Assembly: GCA_028290545.1 (NCBI GenBank)
Contig: JAQGJP010000056.1
Span: 1 to 64,000 of the forward strand
DNA: 64,000 bases
From: Rhizobium sp.
Lineage (GTDB): Bacteria > Pseudomonadota > Alphaproteobacteria > Rhizobiales > Rhizobiaceae
Reading direction: 5' to 3'
Part shown: positions 8,294 to 16,013 of the stretch, piece by piece
Layout of the letters: each line of letters opens with the position of its first letter
How positions within the stretch are numbered: position 1 is the first letter of the stretch
Notes under the pieces: generated by a model
Told to the model about the DNA's origin: nothing
What the model saw: the letters and a program-made list of their open reading frames with translations, nothing else
The model's database searches: none
Translations under genes and position numbers: made by a program

Positions 8294-10312
8294 TTACATA
8301 TGATCGCGATCGATCCATGCCTCACCCTCCCGTTCAAAGATCTTCACACCCTGCTCGCGCGCTTCCAGCCGCCATTCCAGATGAAATTGCTTTTCCGTCG
8401 ATGTCACCACGACATGCGACGTGGTCTCGGCGTCGGCCTCGCCGCTCTTGAAGCCGAGCACCCAGCCGGTATCGATTCTGGCCGACAACGGATCGTCCTC
8501 GGTGATCTCCATCCGGTCGACAACCTTGGCCCAGGTCTCGATACCGCGATCGAGAAGCTTCTGGCGGCCATAGTCGCCGGTCAGCGTCAAAGTCTCCGAG
8601 CGCTTGCCGGCATCGATGAGCAATTCGCGCTTGTTGACTTCTTCCTGCATCTCTTCAACGGGCACCGGCGACGATATTTCCAGGGGCTCGAAACTATATG
8701 CACCATCACCTGGCTGCGAAGCGCGGACCGGCAGCGTGAGCCGGCAGACGCCGGGCGCTATCTCGAAGGTCGGCATGCCGGGCGCGGGCCATAGGATCGG
8801 CCAATGCTGGTTGGACAGAACAAGCCGCAGGCGGTTGCCTCTGCCGAAGCGGCGGCCGCAATGATTGAGCTCCAGCCGGGCGACGACAGTCTCGCCTGGT
8901 ATTACCGGAGTCGGATACTGGCGGCTGTCGCGCTGCGAGAGGTTAAGCGTTCCCCATGTCACGAGGACAGACGTGCCATCCGGCAGGACTTCGCAGAGAC
9001 GGGCTGTGATGGTCGCCTGAGGCATGTCCGAGCGCAACGAGAGCTCGATAGCCGGCGCGCCGAGCAGATCCAAATCCTCGGTGAGTGGTGCTGTGTCGAA
9101 ACAAAGTCCGAGCCCATCTTCGCGGCGCTGGTCGCCGGCCATGTCCGGCACCGTGCCCCCATAACCTCCATAGCGGCCGCAATCGCGTCCCGCCGTGACG
9201 GGGGAACGCAGCAGCATCGTGTCGCCGGGCTGAGCCGCATCCGCCAGCTTGCCGGCATTGAGATACAGTGATTTTCCGCTTACGTTAGGCGATGGCCAGG
9301 TTGGATCCCGCACCCAGCGGCCGGGGTGATCAGGATAATAATGCGCGGGACGATGCGGGTCCTTGATCAGGGTCGTATAAGCAGGCTCGTCCATGATGCC
9401 GGTGTCCATGCCTTCCAGCCAATGCCGCCACCAGCGGATCGCCTCCTGCAGATATCCGATCGCCGGGCCGGGATCGCCAAGGAAGGGATAGGCGTGCGTC
9501 CATGGTCCGATCAGGCCCTTGCGCGGAACGCTCAGACCCTCCATCAGCCGTGGCACGGCATTGAAATAGGTGTCGTCCCAGCCGCTGATCGCATAGACCG
9601 GGACTTTGACGGCGGAGAAATCCTCGCAGACCGAACCGAACTTCCAGTAGTCGTCGCGCCGCTGGTGTCGCATCCACGTCTCTGACCAGCAGGTGGTCGC
9701 CTCCAGCCGCTCGCGCCACATGTCGCGCCATTTGTCGCCGACGATCTGCGGATCGGGCGGCAGCGCGCCCAAGCCCAGAATGAAGGACGACCACATCGCG
9801 TCCTCGGTCAGCAGGTTGCCGCCGTAGTAATGAACGTCGTCGGCGTAGCGATCGTCCGAGCAGCAAAGCGCAATGATCGCCTTCAGGGCAGGGGGCTGCC
9901 TGGCGGCGACCTGCAGCGCATTGAACCCGCCCCAGGAAATGCCCGTCATGCCGACGGATCCTGTGCACCAATCCTGCGCGGCAAGCCAGGCGATGATCTC
10001 GCAGGCATCGTCCTGTTCCCGGCCGGTATATTCGTCAGGCAATAATCCTTCGGAATCGCCCGATCCGCGGATATCGACCCGACAGCAGGCAAAGCCATGA
10101 CCAGCGACATAGGGGTGCATCTTCAGGTCACGGAACACGGTTCCGTCGCGCCGGCGATAGGGGATGAGTTCGAGAATCGCCGGCACCGGACTTTCGCCTG
10201 CGTCTTCCGGCAGCCAGATCGTCGCCGCAAGCGTGATGCCATCCGACATGGTGATGAACACCGGATCGAGCGTAAGCACCTTGCGTGGAAATGTATCGAC
10301 GATCGTGCTCAT
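8294..10312 (-). CDS. CocE/NonD family alpha/beta hydrolase (peptidase S15-like)
   Basis: 672 residues, the usual length for CocE/NonD hydrolases. The N-terminal alpha/beta-hydrolase domain carries the nucleophile elbow GMTGISWGG (Ser about 145), an Asp in SGWDDTYFN and a His in GPWTHAYP. The C-terminal jelly-roll domain spans about 360-560 (LGAPAIELSLRSD). The family cleaves esters and amides (cocaine esterase, glutaryl acylase, X-Pro peptidases). No signal peptide is seen, so it acts in the cytoplasm. It overlaps the MFS gene by 4 bp (ATGA). In this operon it might release an acyl group from an imported amine conjugate before demethylation, which is inference. Confidence 0.85.
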   Translation of the reverse strand: MSTIVDTFPRKVLTLDPVFITMSDGITLAATIWLPEDAGESPVPAILELIPYRRRDGTVFRDLKMHPYVAGHGFACCRVDIRGSGDSEGLLPDEYTGREQDDACEIIAWLAAQDWCTGSVGMTGISWGGFNALQVAARQPPALKAIIALCCSDDRYADDVHYYGGNLLTEDAMWSSFILGLGALPPDPQIVGDKWRDMWRERLEATTCWSETWMRHQRRDDYWKFGSVCEDFSAVKVPVYAISGWDDTYFNAVPRLMEGLSVPRKGLIGPWTHAYPFLGDPGPAIGYLQEAIRWWRHWLEGMDTGIMDEPAYTTLIKDPHRPAHYYPDHPGRWVRDPTWPSPNVSGKSLYLNAGKLADAAQPGDTMLLRSPVTAGRDCGRYGGYGGTVPDMAGDQRREDGLGLCFDTAPLTEDLDLLGAPAIELSLRSDMPQATITARLCEVLPDGTSVLVTWGTLNLSQRDSRQYPTPVIPGETVVARLELNHCGRRFGRGNRLRLVLSNQHWPILWPAPGMPTFEIAPGVCRLTLPVRASQPGDGAYSFEPLEISSPVPVEEMQEEVNKRELLIDAGKRSETLTLTGDYGRQKLLDRGIETWAKVVDRMEITEDDPLSARIDTGWVLGFKSGEADAETTSHVVVTSTEKQFHLEWRLEAREQGVKIFEREGEAWIDRDHM

Positions 10313-11574
10313 GGCTTGCCCTTTCCGGCATCGCTGTCGGCCTCGTCATGCGGCGTCCATTCATAGACCATCGGCGAGGTCTGCGGATAGGCGACGAAGG
10401 ATTCGCGGGATTTCGCCGCCGGCTGGCGATAACGGCGCCACAGCGCATAGGCGGCGAACAGCACCGACAGCGCAATCGCATACCAGAAGAACACCGCCGT
10501 CCCGAAGGGCGAGACCCCGGCGGTGACGATCGCCGGACCGATCGTGCCGCCGAAGGCCCAGATCAGCAACAGATTGGAGGAAACAGTGACGAACTCGCTC
10601 GGATCGGCCTTGTCATTGGCATGCGCCACACCGAGTGGATAGAAGATTTCCGAAATGCCGCCAAAGATCGAGAACAGGATCAGGAACAGCCAGAACGGCG
10701 TGGTTGGCACAAGAAACAGGAAGACGGTGCAGAGAATGGCGAGCGCCACGGAAAGCCACAGCATCATCATCCGGCGATCGAGGCGGTCCGAGAGATAGCC
10801 GAGCGGAAACTGCAGGAACAGCGCGCCGAGCTGGGTGGCCGCCATCAGCAGCACGATCGTCTGCTGCGAAAATTTGAGCTCCAGTCCGTAAAGCGGCCCG
10901 ATCGATGAAAAAGTCGAGGAGATGAGGCCAGTCATCAGGCAGGCCAGAGCACCTATGGGCGAGATCCGGAAAGTGTGGAAAAGCTTGATGCCCATCGGCA
11001 CATGCAGTTGCGGCTCGCCGACCCAGATCGCGGTGACGGGGATCAGCGCGATGACGTAGAAGGCGGCCGAAATCATCAGCATGGCATTGCCCGCAGGCGC
11101 GATATCGGTGGCGAGCAACTGGCCTGAACCGTAGAACAGGCCAAGCAACAGGACATAGAGCGTCAGGATCCGGCCACGGCTCTTGTTGGGGACCATGGCG
11201 TTCATCCAGCTTTCGATCACCACCGCCTGGCCGGCATTGGCAAAACCGATCGTGGCCTGAATGACCATGAAAACCACGAGATGCGGCTGCATTCCGAGCG
11301 ACAGGATCAGCACGGCCGAGATTGCCGAAAGGGCCGCATAGGCCCGGACCTCGCCGACCGAACGGATCAGCCGCATGGAGCCGATACAACCGATCAGGAA
11401 GCCCGCTCCCTCGGCGCCGACCACCAGGCCGATCGCGTTCGGGCCGTAGCCGTCGGCGACCAGACGCAATGGCAGCAGCGTGTGGAAGAGACCCGATCCA
11501 ACGGCATGCAGTGCACCGCCCGCAAGCGGCGACGCGACTGACCATGACGAGATGGACCGGGTCTCGTTGGGCAT
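10309..11574 (-). CDS. MFS transporter
   Basis: 421 residues with about 12 hydrophobic helices. Loop motifs typical of the major facilitator superfamily are visible, such as GYLSDRLDRRMMM between helices 8 and 9 and NKSRGRILTLY in the N-terminal half. The sequence resembles YcaD-like sugar/drug MFS proteins. It starts inside the stop of the flavoprotein gene (1-bp overlap) and ends overlapping the hydrolase gene by 4 bp. Since the operon also has a high-affinity ABC importer, this carrier may export a product or provide low-affinity uptake; sequence alone does not say which. Confidence 0.85.
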   Translation of the reverse strand: MPNETRSISSWSVASPLAGGALHAVGSGLFHTLLPLRLVADGYGPNAIGLVVGAEGAGFLIGCIGSMRLIRSVGEVRAYAALSAISAVLILSLGMQPHLVVFMVIQATIGFANAGQAVVIESWMNAMVPNKSRGRILTLYVLLLGLFYGSGQLLATDIAPAGNAMLMISAAFYVIALIPVTAIWVGEPQLHVPMGIKLFHTFRISPIGALACLMTGLISSTFSSIGPLYGLELKFSQQTIVLLMAATQLGALFLQFPLGYLSDRLDRRMMMLWLSVALAILCTVFLFLVPTTPFWLFLILFSIFGGISEIFYPLGVAHANDKADPSEFVTVSSNLLLIWAFGGTIGPAIVTAGVSPFGTAVFFWYAIALSVLFAAYALWRRYRQPAAKSRESFVAYPQTSPMVYEWTPHDEADSDAGKGKP

Positions 11575-13694
11575 CAGGCCTCCAAAAGACCGGCAACAGA
11601 GGTGAAGGCCGGTTCGAACTCGACGATCGGCGCATCGCGGCGGAAGCCGAGGGGACCGAGCCCGAGTTCCCGCGCCGCGAGATGGCCATTGTGGACGGCA
11701 TGGGCGATCGCGCCCGGCGCCAATGCGTCGCCGATCCGCCGGACGCTCTTGATACCAGCCGCGTCGATTTCCCCGGTGCGGAGTTCAAGCGCGTTGAACA
11801 GGTCGTCATTCGGCATGCGCAGGCCGACGATGACCAGGTTCCGACACTGCACGGTTTGCTTTTCGCCGGTAAAGATCTGCGACAGCGTCACGGTCTCGCC
11901 ATCAAAGGCGCTGACGGTCTGCAGCGTGGTGACAGTCACATTGCGCCTGGTCAGCGCCCGGTGCACCAGCGGCAGTTCGTTGGTCATCAGCGTCCAGGCC
12001 GAGGCCTGGCCGGCCGGCGTTGCGTAGGAGACTGGTATCCCCAGCGCCGCCAGATGCTCGGTGATCACGCCGCCCATGTAATAATTGTCGAAATCGAACA
12101 CCAGCGTCGGCCCTTCGGGCAGGCGCCCGGCAGCGATGTCGTCGGGCGTGAAGACATTCGGATGCTCGACCCGGCCGACCGGAATCTCCATCGGCGAATA
12201 GAGCATGTTGGTCCAGCGCGAGCCGGTCGCCAGCAGAACATGATCGGGTGCAAGATCCACGATCTCATCGACACCGAGCGTGCTTTCGAGATACATCGAC
12301 ACATTGGTCATCTCGTTCAGACGCCCGAGACGATAATCGACCACGCGGTTCCAGGCGGCAAGGCCCGGCAGCGTCTTCTCGAATGTCAACCGTCCACCGA
12401 AACTGGCCCTACTATCGGCCAGCGTCACTTCATGCCCGCGACGGCCAAGCGTCAGCGCAGCCTCAAGACCGGCCGGACCGCCGCCGACAATCAGCACGCG
12501 TTCGGGCTTGTCGGCTTTTCCGGCATTTTCCGGATGCCAGCCACGCCGCCATTCCTCCCCCGCCGTCGGGTTTTGGGTGCAGCGCACCGGCACGCCGTCA
12601 TGCCAGCTGGAAATGCAGATATTGCAGCCGATGCATTCGCGGATCTCGTCGATCCGGCCCTCGCGGATTTTGTTCGGCAGGAAAGGATCGGCAATCGAGG
12701 GCCGCGCGCCGCCGATCAAGTCGAGCACGCCCCGCCTGATCTGCGACACCATCGTGTCCGGTGAGGTGAAGCGGCCGACACCGACCACCGGCTTGCTGGT
12801 CAGCGACTTGACGAAATCGATCACCGGTTCATGGCTGCCCTCACCAGTGAACCGCGAGGCGGAACAGTCCGTCGGGCTCGAATCCATCTTGACGTCGAAC
12901 AGATCGGGCACGTCGGAAAGCAGCTCAATGACTTCATGCGCTTCCGACGGATGATGCGTGCCGAGCTTGGCGCGGAGTTCTTCCAGCGAAATGCGCAGTG
13001 CCACGCCGCAATGTTCGCCGACCGCATCCTTGGTGACCTCGATCATCTCCCGCACGAAGCGGACCCGGTTGGCGATCGAGCCGCCATATTCATCGATGCG
13101 GTGATTATATTCCGGCAGCAGGAATTCATAGCCGAGATAGCCCATGCCGGCATAGACGTAGACGATGTCGAAGCCGGCGGTCCGCGCCTTGCGGGCGCCC
13201 TCGGCCTGCCAGCGCAACACATCCTTGATGTCCTGCCTGTCCATGGAGCGCGGACGCAGATTGCCCATGAAGCCGACATGCGTCGCCATCCACGGAATGC
13301 CCGACGGCGAGATCGGCGCAACACGGCTCGAACGGTTCATGACGGATGCGCCGCCATGCCAGAGCTCGACGCCGGCCAGCGAGCCGTGCTTGTGGACGGC
13401 ATCGGTCATCAGCGCATGCGCCTTGATGTCGTTGTCGTCCCACATTGTCGCCATCGGCAGCGGTGCGTCGTCCGAGGACAGATCGATGGAACAGGCGCCG
13501 GTGCAGATCACGCCCCAGCCACCCTCGGCCTTGGCTTCCCGGAAGGCGGCGCGGACGCGGGGCAGGGCATTGGTCATGCCGGATGCGTGCGGTACCTGAT
13601 AGAAGCGATTGGGTGCAGTCACCGGACCGATCTTCACCGGCTCGAACAGGACATCGTACCGGGATTCCGGTTTCGTCATCATATTCATCATCAT
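11574..13694 (-). CDS. Trimethylamine-dehydrogenase-like FMN/4Fe-4S/FAD-site oxidoreductase
   Basis: 706 residues with the domain order of trimethylamine dehydrogenase (TMADH): an old-yellow-enzyme TIM barrel (about 12-350), a 4Fe-4S motif with C354, C357, C360 and C372, then a dinucleotide-fold region beginning VLIVGGGPAGLEAA. Close TMADH-like strings are RFYQVPH, DIVYVY, ARPSIADPFLP and TAGEEWRRGWHPE. The Cys that carries covalent FMN in TMADH (C30) is Ala37 here, and the position of catalytic His172 is Met184; Trp355 of the aromatic bowl is kept as W364. It probably demethylates an N-methyl compound other than trimethylamine and passes electrons on. Several Met codons crowd the start, so the exact start (13694, 13688 or 13682) is uncertain. 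It is the first gene of the operon. Confidence 0.85.
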   Translation of the reverse strand: MMMNMMTKPESRYDVLFEPVKIGPVTAPNRFYQVPHASGMTNALPRVRAAFREAKAEGGWGVICTGACSIDLSSDDAPLPMATMWDDNDIKAHALMTDAVHKHGSLAGVELWHGGASVMNRSSRVAPISPSGIPWMATHVGFMGNLRPRSMDRQDIKDVLRWQAEGARKARTAGFDIVYVYAGMGYLGYEFLLPEYNHRIDEYGGSIANRVRFVREMIEVTKDAVGEHCGVALRISLEELRAKLGTHHPSEAHEVIELLSDVPDLFDVKMDSSPTDCSASRFTGEGSHEPVIDFVKSLTSKPVVGVGRFTSPDTMVSQIRRGVLDLIGGARPSIADPFLPNKIREGRIDEIRECIGCNICISSWHDGVPVRCTQNPTAGEEWRRGWHPENAGKADKPERVLIVGGGPAGLEAALTLGRRGHEVTLADSRASFGGRLTFEKTLPGLAAWNRVVDYRLGRLNEMTNVSMYLESTLGVDEIVDLAPDHVLLATGSRWTNMLYSPMEIPVGRVEHPNVFTPDDIAAGRLPEGPTLVFDFDNYYMGGVITEHLAALGIPVSYATPAGQASAWTLMTNELPLVHRALTRRNVTVTTLQTVSAFDGETVTLSQIFTGEKQTVQCRNLVIVGLRMPNDDLFNALELRTGEIDAAGIKSVRRIGDALAPGAIAHAVHNGHLAARELGLGPLGFRRDAPIVEFEPAFTSVAGLLEA

Positions 13695-13752
13695 TCCCCT
13701 TAGCCGGCGTTTCTAGCCGGTCATTGGGTTCAGGATAAATTTCCGGATGCCT

Positions 13753-13794
13753 TTGTCAAGAGATATTATAAAGTCGTATAATATCTCTTGAACA
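13753..13794. promoter_or_regulatory. Perfect palindromic operator over divergent promoters
   Basis: CAAGAGATATTATA (13757-13770) and its exact reverse complement TATAATATCTCTTG (13777-13790) flank a 6-bp centre. The palindrome contains TATAAT on each strand. On the plus strand TTGTCA (13753-13758) stands 18 bp before TATAAT (13777-13782), giving a good promoter for the TetR gene at 13877. The minus-strand TATAAT faces the flavoprotein operon. It is the expected layout for a TetR-family repressor shutting both directions. Confidence 0.8.
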
Positions 13795-13876
13795 GGCTGT
13801 GACTAAGGGCTTGCGGAGAATTCGACAACGCGTTATTTCAAGGGCTTGGAATTAATATGCAGACAGGATCAGACGT

Positions 13877-14518
13877 TTGACCGCAGCCAGGACCAAGCCA
13901 AAGCCGCGCGCCCGGTTCCGCCGCGAGGCGCCGGAGGACCGCCGGCGGCAATTGGGCGAGGCCGCTCTCCGCTGCATCGTCAAGCATGGCAATGCCGGCG
14001 TTTCCGTACGACAGATTGCGGCCGAGGCGGGCGTCACGCAAGGGCTGATCACCCACCATTTCGGCGAGATCAACGAACTCGTGGCCTATGCCTTCGACAT
14101 CATGTCGGACGGCCTCATGGAGTCGATCATGAAGGCTGTGCATGACGCGCCGCCGACGCCGCAGGCGCGGCTCGATGCCTTTATCGATGCATCTTTCTCG
14201 CCGCTGCTGTTCGATCGCGATGTGCTGGGCGTCTGGGTGGTGTTCTGGGGGCTGATCCTGCATTCGCCGCGCATGAGCGCCTCCCAGCAGCGGGAATATT
14301 CCACCTATGTCGTCACCGTGGAAAGCCTGATTTCCAGCCTGGCCGAAGCCGAAAATTTCAAGGTCGGCGACATCAGGCTGACGGCCATGGCCTTCACGGC
14401 GCTGATGGATGGCCTGTGGCTCGCCTGGTGTCTGAACCCGTCGGCATTCCGGCCGGAGGACGGCGTGCAGCTTTGCCGCAACTGGATCGAGGGGTTGAGG
14501 CGGGGGGCTTATGCTTGA
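13877..14518 (+). CDS. TetR family transcriptional regulator (BetI-like)
   Basis: 213 residues. The N-terminal TetR helix-turn-helix is VSVRQIAAEAGVTQGLITHHFG (about 40-62), followed by an all-helical ligand domain whose segment FDRDVLGVWVVFWG and C-terminal GLWLAWCLNP resemble BetI, the choline/betaine repressor. The only reasonable start is TTG 13877, with an AGGA-type site 8-12 nt upstream. It is divergent from the large flavoprotein/ABC/MttB operon, and a perfect inverted repeat fills the shared promoter region, so it very likely represses that operon and itself. The ligand is probably a betaine or its breakdown product, by analogy only. Confidence 0.87.
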   Translation: MTAARTKPKPRARFRREAPEDRRRQLGEAALRCIVKHGNAGVSVRQIAAEAGVTQGLITHHFGEINELVAYAFDIMSDGLMESIMKAVHDAPPTPQARLDAFIDASFSPLLFDRDVLGVWVVFWGLILHSPRMSASQQREYSTYVVTVESLISSLAEAENFKVGDIRLTAMAFTALMDGLWLAWCLNPSAFRPEDGVQLCRNWIEGLRRGAYA

Positions 14519-14865
14519 GCCTGCTTCCTTCCCATGCGATGCAAGGCTCCGTGTGAAACCGATCCGCTGAATTCAATGCATCTCGGTGACGCCGTCGATG
14601 AAGCGCACTTTTGGTAGGCAGTTCCCACCGCGCGTCATCCTCGGCCTTGAGCCGAGGATCTCCCCAAAGCAGAATAGCATGTGGATATGGATCCTCGGCT
14701 CAAGGCCGAGGATGACGCGTGGGGAGTTTACGCTTGGGTTCCGGAGATGCGAATGGTGGCAGGGTGCGTTGTGCGACCGACCGACGTTGGAGATAAGAGT
14801 TTGTTTGCCGAGAGGCGCCACTCCTCGGGCTCTACCGAAGAGTGGCTTATTGGCATGCAGTGTAA
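14519..14865. other. Intergenic region with a dispersed repeat
   Basis: This 347-bp gap separates the ends of two convergent TetR genes. Its main content is the 89-bp inverted repeat at 14631-14719. I see no convincing gene and no U-tract terminator. The remainder is unremarkable. Confidence 0.6.
14631..14719. repeat. Rhizobial-type palindromic element with perfect 29-bp arms
   Basis: The arm at 14631-14659 is the exact reverse complement of 14691-14719; one more base pair extends it inwards. Each arm contains its own hairpin (ATCCTCGGC with GCCGAGGAT). The same core occurs at 20405-20553 and, as one arm only, at 61558-61585. It may act as a transcription end between the two convergent TetR genes. 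Confidence 0.85.
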
Positions 14866-15501
14866 CTACATCTGATTCCGAAACGTGAACCGCCTCGAAA
14901 TCTCGATGTCCTCTTCCGTCGGCTCCTGGCCGCTGAAGCTGCGCAGGTAGGCGGTGACGTGGAAATGCCGGGTCTCGAGATCTTCATCCACTTCCAGGGA
15001 GTAATGCCCGATCTGGGTGAAATACAGCACGCGGGCCCGGATCAGCGCGTCCTCTTCCTCGTATCCGTAGCGCCGGTACATGGCGGCGACCGCTTCCAGT
15101 CGCTGGCTGTCGGCAAATTGCACGACGGCCTTGACCGCGTCCGACCGGCGCGCCCAGAGGCGGATCGCCATATCGAGCCGGGGATCGTAAAGTTCCTCGT
15201 CGGTCCAGCATTCGAAGACATTGATGATGGCGCGGATGATGGTCGGCGCGGGGCGCATGGCGCGTTCGATGATCGGGCCGGTGTTCTTCTTCAGCCAATG
15301 TTCGAGCAACTGGTTGTGCAGGTCCTGCAGGCTCTCGAAATACCAGTAGAAACTCGACCGCGAAACGTTGAGTTCCTTGGCGATCACCTGGATCTTCACA
15401 TGGTCGATGCCATCGACGATCAACGCACCGATCGCACGATTGAGCCAGTCCTCTTTCGTGGATCTGCCGGCCTGATCGGCGATCGGCCGAGCCGCTGTCA
15501 A
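14866..15501 (-). CDS. TetR family transcriptional regulator, last gene of the sarcosine oxidase operon
   Basis: 211 residues. The HTH is IQVIAKELNVSRSSFYWYFE (about 38-57), a clear TetR domain, followed by a helical ligand domain (WTDEELYDPRLDMAIRLWARRS). The start is TTG at 15501, overlapping the soxG stop by 4 bp (TTGA), so translation is probably coupled to soxG. Being co-transcribed with soxBDAG, it would be made when the pathway is on, which suits negative feedback. It is the best local candidate to bind the 18-bp palindromes at 23048 and 24685. Confidence 0.85.
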   Translation of the reverse strand: MTAARPIADQAGRSTKEDWLNRAIGALIVDGIDHVKIQVIAKELNVSRSSFYWYFESLQDLHNQLLEHWLKKNTGPIIERAMRPAPTIIRAIINVFECWTDEELYDPRLDMAIRLWARRSDAVKAVVQFADSQRLEAVAAMYRRYGYEEEDALIRARVLYFTQIGHYSLEVDEDLETRHFHVTAYLRSFSGQEPTEEDIEISRRFTFRNQM

Positions 15502-16013
15502 ACGCGAGCCTCCAGCCAGCTCCAGATGAAGCTCGCAAAGCCGCGCTCGACATGCAGACGAAGTTTCGCGCGACTGCCGACATAATAGAGCGTCGCGACC
15601 TGGCCTGCAAACATCACCGAGGCGCTCGGCCCGGCATTTTCCGGATCGACGACCAGCGCCTCGCCGAGCAGATCAGCAATGCCATCTCCCTCGATTTCGA
15701 ACACATGCAGCGCGGCGCTGACATCGGTCACCGCGTAGCCTCCCGTATGCCAGCCGGGGTCGAGATTGCCAGCGCCGCCATTGATCACCAGCATGCGGTC
15801 ACGTGCCATCCGCAGAGCATAACGATCGCCGTCAACGGTCGAAAGCGCACCGGAACTGCCATCAAGGCCGCTCTTGGCCGAAAAGGCGTCGAGATTGCCG
15901 CTGACGAGATGTTGCGTGAGGCCGGCAAGCGAGCGGACACGGATGCCGTTTGCGGCATGTTCCGCGCTTGTCCATTCCGGCACGGAGGGCCAGTTCGGTC
16001 CAAGATCACGCAT
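15498..16013 (-). CDS. soxG: Sarcosine oxidase, gamma subunit
   Basis: 171 residues, normal for SoxG, the small subunit that helps shape the folate-binding side of the heterotetramer. The C-terminal half has GYAVTDVSAALHVFEIEG and LHVERGFASFIWSWL, typical of the family. ATG 16013 overlaps the soxA stop by 8 bp; longer upstream readings would lie wholly inside soxA. Position directly after soxA, in the order B-D-A-G, supports the call. Confidence 0.88.
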   Translation of the reverse strand: MRDLGPNWPSVPEWTSAEHAANGIRVRSLAGLTQHLVSGNLDAFSAKSGLDGSSGALSTVDGDRYALRMARDRMLVINGGAGNLDPGWHTGGYAVTDVSAALHVFEIEGDGIADLLGEALVVDPENAGPSASVMFAGQVATLYYVGSRAKLRLHVERGFASFIWSWLEARV

